64,000 nucleotides of DNA from Terriglobia bacterium (GCA_020073585.1 JAIQEV010000016.1:1-64000), one strand, 5' to 3'; numbered from the stretch's first letter, positions 7,458-16,576 are shown. Notes: generated from the sequence alone by a model not told the origin. Made by a program: numbers and translations.

Positions 7458-8858
7458 CTAGCCGTGGGAGCCGCCGCCGGCGAGTTCGCGGACGATGCTG
7501 CCGACGAAGGCTTTGGCGTCGCCGAAGAGCATCAGGGTGCGGTCGAGATAGTAGAGCGGGTTGTCGATGCCGGCGAAGCCCGGGCTCATGCTGCGCTTGA
7601 TGACCATCACCGTGCGGGCCTTGTCCACGTCGAGGATGGGCATGCCGAAGATGGGGCTGGAGGCGTCGGTGCGCGCCGCGGGATTGGTGACGTCGTTCGC
7701 GCCGATCACCAGGGCCACGTCGGTCTGCGGAAAGTCGGAGTTGATCTCGTCCATATCCAGCAACTTGTCGTAGGGAATGTCCGCTTCGGCGAGCAGGACG
7801 TTCATGTGCCCGGGCATGCGGCCGGCCACGGGGTGAATGGCGAACTTCACGTCCACACCGCGCTTGGTGAGGGCGTCGTACAGCTCGCGAACCTTGTGCT
7901 GCGCCTGGGCCACGGCCATGCCGTATCCCGGCACGATCACGACCTTGTTGGCAGCGGCCAGAATCTGCGCGGCTTCCTCGGCGGTGGCGCTGCGCACGGT
8001 CTTCTCTTCCGCCCCGGCCGCGGCGGCCGGCTGCACCTGGCCGAAGGCTCCGAAGAGCACGTTGGTGAAGGAGCGGTTCATGGCCTTGGACATGATGACC
8101 GAGAGGATGAAGCCGGAAGAGCCGTCGAGCGCGCCGGCGATGATCAGCAGCTTGCTGTTGAGGACGAAGCCCATGGCCGCGGCGGAAAGCCCGGCGTAGG
8201 AGTTCAAGAGCGAGATGACCGTGGGCATGTCCGCGCCGCCGATGGGGATGACCATGAGCACACCGAAGACCAGGGGAATGCCGACCATGAACGGAAAGAA
8301 CTGTTTTGCGCCGGGATGCAACACGAGATAGACGGCCAGGGCGATGGAGACGGCGAGAAAGGAAAGGTTGACGAGGTTCTGTCCCTTATAGGTGATGGGG
8401 CGCTGCGGCAGGATCTCCTGCAGCTTGCCGGCGGCCATCAGGCTGCCGGTAAAGGTGAGCGCGCCGAGAATCACTTCCAGGGAGAGCACGGACATCATGA
8501 AGCGCGGGACTTCGGGCGAGCGGAGATAGAATTCCGCGGTGCCGACCAAGGTGACGCAGAGCGAACCGAAGGCGTGGCTGAGCGCGGTCCGCTGCGGCAC
8601 GGCGGTCATGTGCACCTTGCCGAGGGGGATGCCGATGACCGTGCCGAGCACGAGAGCGATGGCGATCCACTTGTAGTCCACGATGCCGTGGTGCAGGAGG
8701 GTGCCGGCGATGGCTAGGACCATGCCGATCTCGCCGGCGAGGATGCCGCGACGGGCGGTGGCCGGCGAGATCATCCACTTAAGGGCGAGGATGAAAAGGG
8801 CGCTGGCAATGAGATAGATGACTTCGATGACGTGCGTGGTTGCGGGAAGGTTGATCAT
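7458..8858 (-). CDS. pntB: NAD(P) transhydrogenase subunit beta
   Basis: Membrane plus NADP(H)-binding subunit of the proton-translocating transhydrogenase, which uses the proton gradient to make NADPH from NADH. It has 466 residues: about nine hydrophobic segments in the first 280, then the cytosolic dIII domain with VPGYGMAVAQAQHKV, HPVAGRMPGHMNVLLAEA, GANDVTNPAAR and VIKRSMSPGFAGI, all family signatures. It is third in the order pntAA-pntAB-pntB, 7 bp after pntAB. Confidence 0.96.
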   Translation of the reverse strand: MINLPATTHVIEVIYLIASALFILALKWMISPATARRGILAGEIGMVLAIAGTLLHHGIVDYKWIAIALVLGTVIGIPLGKVHMTAVPQRTALSHAFGSLCVTLVGTAEFYLRSPEVPRFMMSVLSLEVILGALTFTGSLMAAGKLQEILPQRPITYKGQNLVNLSFLAVSIALAVYLVLHPGAKQFFPFMVGIPLVFGVLMVIPIGGADMPTVISLLNSYAGLSAAAMGFVLNSKLLIIAGALDGSSGFILSVIMSKAMNRSFTNVLFGAFGQVQPAAAAGAEEKTVRSATAEEAAQILAAANKVVIVPGYGMAVAQAQHKVRELYDALTKRGVDVKFAIHPVAGRMPGHMNVLLAEADIPYDKLLDMDEINSDFPQTDVALVIGANDVTNPAARTDASSPIFGMPILDVDKARTVMVIKRSMSPGFAGIDNPLYYLDRTLMLFGDAKAFVGSIVRELAGGGSHG

Positions 8859-8865
8859 GGTCGGT

Positions 8866-9162
8866 TCAGGGCTTGCCCGGGCGGCTGGTCTTGAACATGC
8901 GCAGCATGCGGTCGGTGATCAGGAAGCCGCCGACGATGTTGATGGTGGCGGCGACGATGGCGATGGTGCCGAGCACGGTGGAAAAAGTGGATTTGTGCTC
9001 GCCGGCGAGAACGATGGCGCCGACAACGGCGATGGCGTCCAGGGCATTGGTGAGCGACATCAGCGGGGTGTGCAGCAGCGGGGAGATGCGCCGGATGATT
9101 TCGAAACCGATGAAACCCGCAAGCATGAACACGAACAGTCCGTCAATGAGATTCGACGACAT
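8866..9162 (-). CDS. pntAB: NAD(P) transhydrogenase alpha subunit, membrane part
   Basis: A 98-residue membrane protein equivalent to the C-terminal membrane segments of E. coli PntA, here a separate gene as in many non-enteric bacteria. Three to four hydrophobic segments are visible (LFVFMLAGFIGFEIIRR, LMSLTNALDAIAVVGAIVLAG, VLGTIAIVAATINIVGGFLI). It sits between pntAA and pntB on the same strand and would form the proton channel with PntB. Confidence 0.93.
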   Translation of the reverse strand: MSSNLIDGLFVFMLAGFIGFEIIRRISPLLHTPLMSLTNALDAIAVVGAIVLAGEHKSTFSTVLGTIAIVAATINIVGGFLITDRMLRMFKTSRPGKP

Positions 9163-9215
9163 CCATCCTCCTGCGGAGCACGCTCCGCCACTTCGATTCC
9201 CAGGACCGGGCCGCG

Positions 9216-10394
9216 CTACGCGGCTCCCTGCGGAGCCAGCGCGGGCAGGGCATAGGATTCGCGCACGCGCGCGTTGACCACTTCTCCGCCGCGAGTCAGC
9301 AGCGTTTCGCGGACGATCTCATCCTGCAGGTTGAGCTGCAGCTTGCCGTCCTTAACCAGGTGCAGCAGGAAGGCGCTGACGTTGCGCGCGTACATCTGGC
9401 TGGCATGGTAGGGAACGCCGCTGGCCATGTTGATGCGGCCGATGATGGTGACGCCATGGCGCATGACGACCTCGCCGGGCACGGTCAGCTCGCAGTTGCC
9501 GCCGCGCTCCGCGGCCAGATCGAGAATCACCGAGCCGGGAGCCATGCCCTGGACCATCGCCGCGGTCACCAGCACGGGAGATTTCTTGCCGGGAATGACC
9601 GCGGCGGTGATGACCACATCGCTTTCGGCCACCACGCGGCCGAGTAGCTCGCGCTGGCGGTTGTAGAATGACTCGTCCTGGGCGCGCGCATAGCCGCGCG
9701 CATCCTGGGCATCCTTGGCTTCGATGGGCAGCTCGACGAAGCGTCCGCCGAGGCTCTGCACCTGCTCTTTGGCGGCGGGGCGCAGATCGTAGGCGGAGGC
9801 CACGGCGCCGAGGCGGCGCGCGGTGGCGATAGCCTGCAATCCGGCAACGCCAGCGCCGATGACCAGAACGCGGGCGGGGGTTATGGTGCCGGCGGCGGTG
9901 GTCAGCATGGGGAAGATGCGGGGCAAAGTGTCGGCGGCGAGGAGCACCGCCTTGTAGCCGCAAATGGTGGCCATGGAGGAGAGCGCGTCCATGCTCTGCG
10001 CGCGCGTGGTGCGTGGCATCAGCTCCACGGAGAAAGAGGTTACGCCGGTAGCGGCGATTTGCTGGACGATATCCAGCGAGCCGAGGGGCCGCAGGAAGCC
10101 GACGAGAAGCTGATCGCGGCGCAGCAGGGGCAGGTCGGCCTTGCCGGTGACGTCGTTGGAGCCGTAGCAGAGGACCTGCACAATGATGCCGGCTGCGGAA
10201 AAGACGGCCGCGCGGTCGGGGGCGATCTTCGCGCCCTTTTCCACGTAGTGGGCGTCCGGGTAACCGGCCTCCACGCCCGCACCCGCCTCGATGAGAACTT
10301 CAAAGCCCGCCTTGACCAGGCTGGGAATCACCATGGGAACCAGCGCCACGCGACGTTCCCCGGGATAACTCTCTCTTGGAACCCCGATAATCAC
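9216..10394 (-). CDS. pntAA: NAD(P) transhydrogenase alpha subunit, NAD-binding part
   Basis: Soluble NAD(H)-binding dI domain of transhydrogenase, 392 residues. It begins VIIGVPRESYPGERRVALVP (GTG start). AlaDH/PNT motifs include SMDALSSMATICGYKAVLLAA, VLVIGAGVAGLQAIATARRLGA (Rossmann) and the mobile-loop tyrosine in ARDESFYNRQ-like sequence. The open frame extends 37 codons upstream, but the added residues are unlike the family. GGGAG lies upstream of the GTG at 10394. It is first gene of the pntAA-AB-B set. Confidence 0.94.
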   Translation of the reverse strand: MIIGVPRESYPGERRVALVPMVIPSLVKAGFEVLIEAGAGVEAGYPDAHYVEKGAKIAPDRAAVFSAAGIIVQVLCYGSNDVTGKADLPLLRRDQLLVGFLRPLGSLDIVQQIAATGVTSFSVELMPRTTRAQSMDALSSMATICGYKAVLLAADTLPRIFPMLTTAAGTITPARVLVIGAGVAGLQAIATARRLGAVASAYDLRPAAKEQVQSLGGRFVELPIEAKDAQDARGYARAQDESFYNRQRELLGRVVAESDVVITAAVIPGKKSPVLVTAAMVQGMAPGSVILDLAAERGGNCELTVPGEVVMRHGVTIIGRINMASGVPYHASQMYARNVSAFLLHLVKDGKLQLNLQDEIVRETLLTRGGEVVNARVRESYALPALAPQGAA

Positions 10395-10841
10395 TCGGTT
10401 ATCTCCCTTTCTGCCTGTGTTGCCGACGCTGGCTGCGCCGCGGCTCCGAAACCGACCGCTAGCGCGAAAACTCGCGCCAGCAAAGCACTTCCTGGATCTT
10501 GCCACGGCAGAGCGCGACCGCCTGCCTCAAACGCAACGGCAGATGTGACGGCGGAATCTACTGGTGTTCCCAAGCCTCGAGGAGCATCCAGCGCGGTGTT
10601 CCGAATGTGGACCGCTTGTGGTCGCGCCATACAAGGACGCCGCTCTCCCGGATGGACTGCCAAACGCCCTCCATTTTATCCACAATCCCAGGAAAATCCA
10701 GCGGCGCACTGGCAAAGAGTTCCCGCCGGGAGGGAATCAGTATTGTGCAGGAAAGAGCAACAGGCAGCGATGTGATGGCAGTCACAGCGCAGCGCGATTT
10801 TTGCGCGTTAGAATAACTGTGCTGAACACGGTGCGCTGTTT
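10395..10841. other. 447-bp intergenic region between divergent pntAA and the 10842 gene
   Basis: No convincing gene. It contains a GCGCGA-aaac-TCGCGC inverted repeat at 10462-10477, upstream of pntAA, and a perfect CRP-type palindrome at 10771-10786 near the right end. A 75-codon minus-strand frame (10558-10785, ending in RWMLLEAWEHQ) reads somewhat like protein but has no recognisable family or ribosome binding site. Confidence 0.5.
10771..10814 (+). promoter_or_regulatory. CRP/FNR-like operator and class II-type promoter
   Basis: TGTGATGGCAGTCACA (10771-10786) is a perfect TGTGA-N6-TCACA palindrome. A -10-like TAGAAT lies at 10809-10814, 22 nt downstream, and there is no -35 box. With a start near 10820 the palindrome is centred at about -42, the class II activator position. 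This predicts activation of the 10842 gene by a CRP/FNR-family protein. The same arrangement with the same 22-nt gap occurs before uspA. Confidence 0.65.
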
Positions 10842-11255
10842 ATGGCCCGGGACACTCAAGACCTGTTGCAGATTCTTCGCACAGAACTGGACTTCCTCGA
10901 ACGAGGCGGCTACCGGACACCGCGCAGCCACTGGAGACCGCAGTTTATCTTCGAAGATTCCCCGACATGCCTCAATTTCGGGGACCTCACGCGTTCGAAA
11001 CCGTGCAAGGACTGCGCGCTGATGCAGTTAGTGCCGTCCGACCGGCAGCAGATGGAATTTCCCTGCCGCTTTATCCCGCTAAGCGACAAGGACGAAACAG
11101 TGGATTCGCTGTACCGTTATGCGACGCAGCAGGAACTCGAGGAAGCCCTCGGCAAGTGGTTGCGGGCCACGATCCAGAATCTGGAAGCCGAGCGGACAGC
11201 CGGGAAAACCCCCTTCCCGGAAAGCAGCAAACAAGCAGCTTCAGGGCGTGCCTGA
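10842..11255 (+). CDS. Conserved-looking cysteine-containing hypothetical protein
   Basis: A 137-residue soluble protein of unknown function. It has four cysteines, in SPTCLNF, KPCKDCALM (a CxxC) and EFPCRF, which could hold a metal or form a redox pair. The N-terminus is helical (DLLQILRTELDFLERGGY) and the C-terminus is a charged helix. No signal or membrane segment. It lies about 20 nt downstream of the predicted start of a CRP/FNR-like promoter and 30 bp before another small Cys-rich gene. There is no clear Shine-Dalgarno sequence. I do not recognise the family. Confidence 0.7.
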   Translation: MARDTQDLLQILRTELDFLERGGYRTPRSHWRPQFIFEDSPTCLNFGDLTRSKPCKDCALMQLVPSDRQQMEFPCRFIPLSDKDETVDSLYRYATQQELEEALGKWLRATIQNLEAERTAGKTPFPESSKQAASGRA

Positions 11256-11285
11256 AGGGCATGCACCGCGGATCCAAGGACATCT

Positions 11286-11549
11286 ATGTTTTCCAATTGC
11301 GCGAATCCGAAATGCTCTGTCCCGTTTGAGTACCACCTGGGCGGAGAGTTCTTTCGCTTTCCTCACGATCATCCCGATGCCGACACGGCCGAGCACACGC
11401 ATGGAGTGATCCATTTCTGGCTGTGCCGCCATTGCTGCCAATTCTTCACGTTGGAATATAGAGACGGCCGGAGCCTGCTGCAAGCGCGCGAAGCGCAAGA
11501 GGCTTCCGCCCAGGCCGGGAAAATAGCCGGGGCCATTCTGATCCCGTGA
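11286..11549 (+). CDS. Small zinc-ribbon-like hypothetical protein
   Basis: An 87-residue protein with two cysteine pairs, CANPKC near the N-terminus and CRHCC in the middle, which together look like a zinc ribbon. Several histidines lie between them (FPHDHPDAD, EHTHGVIHFW). The rest is GRSLLQAREAQEASAQ and a hydrophobic end. Function unknown. It follows the 10842 gene by 30 bp on the same strand and probably shares its promoter. Confidence 0.65.
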   Translation: MFSNCANPKCSVPFEYHLGGEFFRFPHDHPDADTAEHTHGVIHFWLCRHCCQFFTLEYRDGRSLLQAREAQEASAQAGKIAGAILIP

Positions 11550-11666
11550 AGAGAGCGGATGGGAATGAACTGCGTGGAAGCGCAGCAGTTAAAGCCGCAT
11601 GAAAAGCGCTGCGTTTAGGGCCCGACGGAACTCCTGGCTTACCGAAAACGTGGCATTGCAAACCGA

Positions 11667-13412
11667 TTAAGATGCCGGTCCGGCGTCGCGGACCAGAGCG
11701 GGGGCGGCGCCCCGTACCATGCCGGGAATGTAGGCGTCGCGAATGTACTGGGAAATCATGCGCTGGGTGTTGAAAAAAGAACCGTTGAGGGCGATGCAGG
11801 AGCGCATCACTTCGGCGTAGGCCTTGGGCCGCGCATAGAACATGGGCAGGATGACGCGCTCGAGCTTGTCGTAGAGCGAGGCGATCTCCACAGCATGGTC
11901 TTCCGGGTCCTGGTCGTAGCCGATGGCCCAGCCGGTCACACCTTCAAAATGGCCTTCGATCCACCAGCCGTCGCGGACGCTGAGGCTGGGTACGCCGTTG
12001 AGAGCCGCCTTCATCCCGCTGGTTCCGGAAGCTTCGTAGGGGCGATGCGGGGTGTTGAGCCAGAGGTCCACGCCACTGGTGAACAGGCGCGCCCAGCGCA
12101 TGTCGTAATTTTCAACATAGACCACGGGAATCGTATCGCGCAGCGCCGCCGCGGCCTGGAAGACCTTGCGAATCACGGCCTTGCCTTCCTCATCGCGGGG
12201 ATGGGCCTTGCCGCCGTAGATGAGTTGCAAGGGGCCGGCGCGCCGGCGGATGGCGCGGAGCTTTTCGAGATCGGCAAAGAGCAGATCGGCGCGTTTGTAG
12301 ACGGCGGCGCGCCGCGCGAAGCCCAGCGTAAGGGCCTGGGACTCGAGCTGCACGCCAGTGGCTTTGGCGACCTCTTCGAGCAGGATCTGCTTGGCGCGCG
12401 CGTGCGCATCCTCGATGGCCTCCAGGTCAATGCCCACAGCGTAGCGGAGATAGAGATTATCCTGGCGCCACTCAGGGATGTGCCGGTCGAAAAGCTCCTG
12501 GAAGGCCGGGGCAGTCCAGGTGACGGCGTGCACGCCGTTGGTAATGGCGTGGATTGGGTAATTTGGAAACAGGCCCCGGGAGATCTCCCCGTGATGCATG
12601 GCTACGCCGTTGATGTAGCGTGAGAAACGCAGTCCCAGGTAGGTCATATTCAGCATACCGCCCAGGCAGCATTGCGTGGCCTCGAGCAGCGCGGTGCGCT
12701 CCGGCCCGAGCACTTGGTGCGCGAGATCGGTGGAAAACTGGTCATAGCCGGCGGGGATGGGGGTGTGCGTGGTAAAGATGCAATTCTGGCGCACGGCCTC
12801 GATGTCTTCCTCGGTCACCGCGGTGTGATTGGGTTTCCCGATGCGCTCTTCGAGCAGCGCCAGGGTCAGCAGCGCAGAGTGCCCCTCGTTCATGTGGAAG
12901 CGCCGGATATTGTGGTGGCCCAGGGCGCGCAGCAGGTAGACTCCACCGATTCCCAGCACCACCTCCTGGCACAGCCGGTAGTGCTCGTCCCCGCCGTAGA
13001 GGAAGTCGGAGAGGGCGCGGCACCAGTCCGGGTTTTCCGGGAGGTCGGTGTCGAGGAAATAGATGGGAACGCGGTGGCCGGCGAGACCCTGCATGACATG
13101 GCGCCAGGCGCGGAGGCGCACAGTTGCGCTGTCAAAGCGCAGGGTACAATCGGCGCCGACAGGTTCCAAGAACTTTTCCGCCTGGCAGTCGTCGGGTAGT
13201 TCCGTCTGTTGCCCCTGGGCGTCGAGGCGCTGCCGGAAGTAGCCCTTGCGGGGGAGCAGCGTAACACCCACGATTGGAACACCCAGATCGGCCGCGCCGC
13301 GCAGCATGTCTCCGGCCAGGATCCCCAGCCCGCCGGCATAGGTCGGGCAATGGGGATCCACGGCAATCTCCATGGAAAAATAGGCAATCCGCGGGGTGAA
13401 TTCCTCGGGCAT
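11667..13412 (-). CDS. glgP: Alpha-glucan (glycogen) phosphorylase
   Basis: Releases glucose-1-phosphate from glycogen or maltodextrin. The 581 residues fit the short bacterial/archaeal alpha-glucan phosphorylase group rather than the ~800-residue animal/enteric type. It has AYFSMEIAVD, YAGGLGILAGDMLR, HMNEGHSALL and EASGTSGMKAALNGVPSLS; the lysine of SGMKA is the PLP lysine. The ATG at 13412 precedes MPEEFTPRIAYFSME and has AAGGA upstream; 47 earlier in-frame codons are unlike the family. No glycogen-metabolism neighbours are present. Confidence 0.93.
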   Translation of the reverse strand: MPEEFTPRIAYFSMEIAVDPHCPTYAGGLGILAGDMLRGAADLGVPIVGVTLLPRKGYFRQRLDAQGQQTELPDDCQAEKFLEPVGADCTLRFDSATVRLRAWRHVMQGLAGHRVPIYFLDTDLPENPDWCRALSDFLYGGDEHYRLCQEVVLGIGGVYLLRALGHHNIRRFHMNEGHSALLTLALLEERIGKPNHTAVTEEDIEAVRQNCIFTTHTPIPAGYDQFSTDLAHQVLGPERTALLEATQCCLGGMLNMTYLGLRFSRYINGVAMHHGEISRGLFPNYPIHAITNGVHAVTWTAPAFQELFDRHIPEWRQDNLYLRYAVGIDLEAIEDAHARAKQILLEEVAKATGVQLESQALTLGFARRAAVYKRADLLFADLEKLRAIRRRAGPLQLIYGGKAHPRDEEGKAVIRKVFQAAAALRDTIPVVYVENYDMRWARLFTSGVDLWLNTPHRPYEASGTSGMKAALNGVPSLSVRDGWWIEGHFEGVTGWAIGYDQDPEDHAVEIASLYDKLERVILPMFYARPKAYAEVMRSCIALNGSFFNTQRMISQYIRDAYIPGMVRGAAPALVRDAGPAS

Positions 13413-13745
13413 GCGTATTCCTTTGCCTCCCAAATCAGTCTGCCCGGCCGTCTGGAGCGGTAAATTCCGCACAAAAAGAGGAATATCCCCCAGAAATCCC
13501 GTGCTACGGGGTGTCCAGCGTGCGGTGCTTGGGTGTAAGTCCTCTCTTCTCAAGGAGAAAGAAAATCACCGGAAAAATCTCCACTATGGAACGTGCAGTG
13601 CAATTGCCAAGATCAGTAGTTTTTGCCAACAGGAAGAATCCTGGTGACGAAACCGTTCGTCGCAGGACGCATCGGTTGCCCGGCGTCTCTGTGCAGAAGT
13701 AAGACTCCCGTGCATCCGAAATCTATTCGAGAACGAGGGACAGGT
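13413..13745. other. 333-bp divergent intergenic region before the cytochrome locus
   Basis: Holds the upstream regions of glgP (minus) and of the TPR gene (plus). The only clear structure is a GACGAA-accg-TTCGTC hairpin at 13646-13661. I looked for a cyclic-dinucleotide (GEMM) riboswitch, as found before some Geobacter cytochrome genes, and saw no convincing match. Confidence 0.4.
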
Positions 13746-14405
13746 ATGTCGCGCCATCTCCCGCAACCGCAACCACAACCTCTGCCGCGGGCCAAGCCTG
13801 TAACCCAGTGGACCACCCGCGGGGTGATACTTCTGGCGCTATTCGCTTTCATGGCTGGCCTGGCCATCGGCTCATTGACCCGCGACGCCTCGCCACCCGC
13901 GCTTACCACGGCAGCTTCCGCGAACCTGCCAGCAGGCGCTGAGCCCCCGGGCGGAACCCCGCAGGCGGTCTCTCCGGAAGCGCTGCAGAAGATGGCGGCG
14001 CCGTTGCTTGCAGCGGTAAAGGCCGATCCGAAGAACCGCGTGGCGCTGATCCAGCTGGGCAATTTCTACTACGATCACAAACAGTTCCAGGAAGCGATTG
14101 AAAGCTACCGCCGCGTGCTGGAGATCGATCCGAAGAACATGGATGTGCGCACGGATCTGGGCACGGCCTATTGGTACCTGGGTTCGGCGGAAAAGGCCAT
14201 CGCCGAGTACGACAAGGCCCTGGCGATTCAGCCGAACTACGCGCCGACGATGATGAACCTGGGGATTATCCGCCAGGAAGGCTTAAAGGACGTCGCGGGA
14301 GCGCTGCTGATCTGGAAAAAGCTGCTGGAGACAAATCCGAATTTTGCGCAGAGGCAGCGCGTGCTTGATCTAATCGTGCAGGCGGAAAACGGGCAAAAGC
14401 AGTAA
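13746..14405 (+). CDS. Membrane-anchored TPR protein (NrfG/CcmI-like)
   Basis: A 219-residue protein with a short proline/glutamine-rich N-terminus, one membrane segment (about 26-44, GVILLALFAFMAGLAIGSL), a low-complexity linker and then about three tetratricopeptide repeats (from residue ~100: ALIQLGNFYYDHKQFQEAI, DVRTDLGTAYWYLGSAEKAI, APTMMNLGIIRQEG). The architecture resembles the periplasmic TPR part of cytochrome c assembly factors NrfG and CcmI. It stands at the head of a locus with three multihaem cytochromes, so a role in haem attachment or complex assembly is a reasonable inference. Upstream in-frame codons from 13623 lack a ribosome binding site. Confidence 0.78.
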   Translation: MSRHLPQPQPQPLPRAKPVTQWTTRGVILLALFAFMAGLAIGSLTRDASPPALTTAASANLPAGAEPPGGTPQAVSPEALQKMAAPLLAAVKADPKNRVALIQLGNFYYDHKQFQEAIESYRRVLEIDPKNMDVRTDLGTAYWYLGSAEKAIAEYDKALAIQPNYAPTMMNLGIIRQEGLKDVAGALLIWKKLLETNPNFAQRQRVLDLIVQAENGQKQ

Positions 14406-14677
14406 AACGGATCCGCCGAAAATTCTGCAAATTTATGACGCCCGCTCGACCGTGAGCGGAGGGAAAAATATTGCATAACTTCTGCCCTGTCAATCATCTG
14501 CGGTTTTTACCCCGAAACTGAGTGAAAACACCCATCACGCAACCGTTATGGAACAGAGTTGCCGTCTACCTCAGCGCAAGTTGTTTATAGAAAAGATGTT
14601 AGGAAGCGAAAAAAGTGCTGATGAGCGGCATGCGAATTGCGTAAGTAAAAGTTAGATCAAGTTGGAGCCTTACCCGA
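14406..14677 (+). other. 272-bp spacer before the 7-haem cytochrome gene
   Basis: AT-richer than its surroundings. It contains a CCGCTC-gaccgt-GAGCGG inverted repeat at 14442-14459 just after the TPR gene, without a T-tract. It probably holds the promoter of the cytochrome genes, but I cannot place -35 and -10 boxes with confidence. Confidence 0.35.
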
Positions 14678-15499
14678 ATGATCTGCTTTTTCTTCTATGC
14701 GCTATGGGTGTGGGCGCTCCCCCCACAGCAGGCGGCCGAGCATCCGGTAGCGCTGGCGGCGGACTTCGACGCCGCGCAGTGCAGCGAATGCCACGCGGAA
14801 AAGCAGCAAGGCAAGCATGTGCATTCGGCAATCGCCATGGGCTGCACGGCCTGCCACACCGTGGAGACCAAAGGGGAAACCACGCGGATCGGGCTGACGA
14901 TGCCTGCCGGGGAGATCTGCCTCACCTGCCATGAGCAGGCCAAAGCCGAAAAAGACGGCATGCTGCATCGCCCCTACGAACAGAAGCGCTGCGTCGTGTG
15001 CCACGACCCGCACAGCTCGGAGTTCACCGCGCAGACGCGCGCGCCGATGAACGCGCTATGCCTGGCCTGCCACAAGGAACGCGCCGAGGTGGGCGAGAGC
15101 GTGGAGCTGTTTGCGGGGCAGAAGCTCAGCGGCGAAGAGTTCAACCAGATTCCCAAGATCGGGCTGGATGCGACGCTGAAGTTTGGCCATCCGATGGGAA
15201 GCCACAAAGTAGCGGATGCGCCCAACCCGCTGCAAGCGGGGGAGAAGATTTCCTGCTTGACGTGTCATGAAAACCACGCCGCCGCGCGGGAGAAGTTGAT
15301 CCGCACGACGGAGTACAAAGGCAAAAAGATGGACGTATGCGATGCGTGCCATCTGGCCAATGACGAAGCCAATATGGCAGAAGCGCAGAAACGGGCGGAC
15401 GAACTCGAAGCGCAGCGGCAGAAGGAAGAGCAAATGCGCTCCAAGCAGCCGTCGACCATGCCGCAAAAGCCGCCCAGGCCCAAAGACAAGAAACCGTGA
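14678..15499 (+). CDS. Periplasmic heptahaem cytochrome c
   Basis: An exported cytochrome of 273 residues with seven CxxCH motifs: CSECH, CTACH, CLTCH, CVVCH, CLACH, CLTCH, CDACH. Several are in doubled CxxCH arrangements with extra histidines (CHDPH, CHENH) for bis-His ligation. An N-terminal hydrophobic stretch (MICFFFYALWVWALPP) acts as signal peptide. The last ~50 residues are highly charged and proline-rich (KPPRPKDKKP) with no haem. It precedes an NHL propeller by 12 bp. The likely role is the periplasmic electron carrier feeding the outer-membrane porin-cytochrome conduit encoded downstream; that role is inference. Confidence 0.88.
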   Translation: MICFFFYALWVWALPPQQAAEHPVALAADFDAAQCSECHAEKQQGKHVHSAIAMGCTACHTVETKGETTRIGLTMPAGEICLTCHEQAKAEKDGMLHRPYEQKRCVVCHDPHSSEFTAQTRAPMNALCLACHKERAEVGESVELFAGQKLSGEEFNQIPKIGLDATLKFGHPMGSHKVADAPNPLQAGEKISCLTCHENHAAAREKLIRTTEYKGKKMDVCDACHLANDEANMAEAQKRADELEAQRQKEEQMRSKQPSTMPQKPPRPKDKKP

Positions 15500-15511
15500 G
15501 ATGAGGCAATC

Positions 15512-16576
15512 ATGAACCAGAACAGAAAAGCAATCCGCCTCCTGCAATTAGCTCTTGTGGTTTTGGGCCTGCCCCTGATCTTAGCAGGGACCGACAAGGG
15601 AAAGCCCCAGGCGCCCAAGGCCGACACGTCGCAACTGCTCTGGCCGCTTCCCCCGGAAAAGCCGCGCGTCAAGTTTCTGCAGCAGTTGTCGAACAACTTC
15701 GACGTAGAGCCGAGGAAGAAAAAGTCCTGGATGGACAAGCTGGTTGGCAATCCCGACCCCAACGCGACGGAGCTGTTCGAGAAGCCCGCGGGAATTGCCA
15801 CCGACTCGCGCGGGCGGATCATCTTCGCCTCCACGCAGCGATCCGCAGTGTTCATCGTGGACCAGGCCCAAAAAACAGTCACCCGCTTGCAGGGTGACCG
15901 GGGCATTGTGCTGCAGACACCGCTGGGCGTGGTGGTGGACGCCCATGACAACATCTACGTATCCGATCCGCTGCAACACATGGTCTTGAAGTTCAACTCC
16001 AACGGGCAACTGCTGGCCACCGTGGGCGGCAAAGACGGCGAAAAGAATCCTACCTTCATGGCCCTGGACGAAGGCCGCCGGCGTCTTTATGTGGTGGACT
16101 CGCACCTGCATCAGGTGCTGGTGTTCGATCCGGACACTCTGGAACTGAAGAATAGGGTAGGCAAGCGCGGCGAGAAGAACGGCGAGTTCAATTTCCCCGT
16201 GGGTATTGCCGTGGGGCCCGACGGCAGTTTTGCAGTCACGGATACGGGAAGCTGCTCGGTGCAGGTGTTTACTCCCGATTTCAAGTTTGTGCGGCGCTTC
16301 GGCAGCCGGGGGGACCGGCCGGGTGAGTTCACCCGTCCGAAGGGCATTGCCATCGATAAAGAAGGCAACTACTGGGTGGTGGACGCCGCCTTCAATAATT
16401 TTCAGATTTTCAGCCCCAAGGGCGTGCTGCTGATGTGGATTGGGCAGTTCGGCAACGTACCTGGGGCCTTTAATCTTCCCCTGGGAATTTACATCGATCA
16501 GAGCCAGAAGGTCTTCGTGAGCGATCAGCTGAATCATCGTTTGCAGATCTTTCAATTCCTGGGGGGCGGAGACTAA
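15512..16576 (+). CDS. Exported NHL-repeat beta-propeller protein
   Basis: A 354-residue protein with an N-terminal signal (about 10-26, LLQLALVVLGLPLILAG) and then a six-bladed NHL propeller from about residue 90 to the end. Blades recur with patterns such as FEKPAGIATDSRGRIIFAS, TPLGVVVDAHDNIYVSDP, FNFPVGIAVGPDGSFAVTDT, FTRPKGIAIDKEGNYWVVDA and FNLPLGIYIDQSQKVFVSDQ. No catalytic residues are evident. NHL propellers accompany filament-forming cytochromes and porins in Geobacter-type electron-transfer loci, and here two such proteins bracket the 4-haem/porin pair. Confidence 0.88.
   Translation: MNQNRKAIRLLQLALVVLGLPLILAGTDKGKPQAPKADTSQLLWPLPPEKPRVKFLQQLSNNFDVEPRKKKSWMDKLVGNPDPNATELFEKPAGIATDSRGRIIFASTQRSAVFIVDQAQKTVTRLQGDRGIVLQTPLGVVVDAHDNIYVSDPLQHMVLKFNSNGQLLATVGGKDGEKNPTFMALDEGRRRLYVVDSHLHQVLVFDPDTLELKNRVGKRGEKNGEFNFPVGIAVGPDGSFAVTDTGSCSVQVFTPDFKFVRRFGSRGDRPGEFTRPKGIAIDKEGNYWVVDAAFNNFQIFSPKGVLLMWIGQFGNVPGAFNLPLGIYIDQSQKVFVSDQLNHRLQIFQFLGGGD

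Noticed and set aside
10558-10785. 75-codon minus-strand frame ending RWMLLEAWEHQ
   Set aside because: No ribosome binding site, no family resemblance, and it overlaps the CRP/FNR-like operator.
13413-13745. GEMM-type cyclic-dinucleotide riboswitch upstream of the cytochrome locus
   Set aside because: A GGACGCA string is present, but the conserved pairings and the second tetraloop receptor region could not be found.
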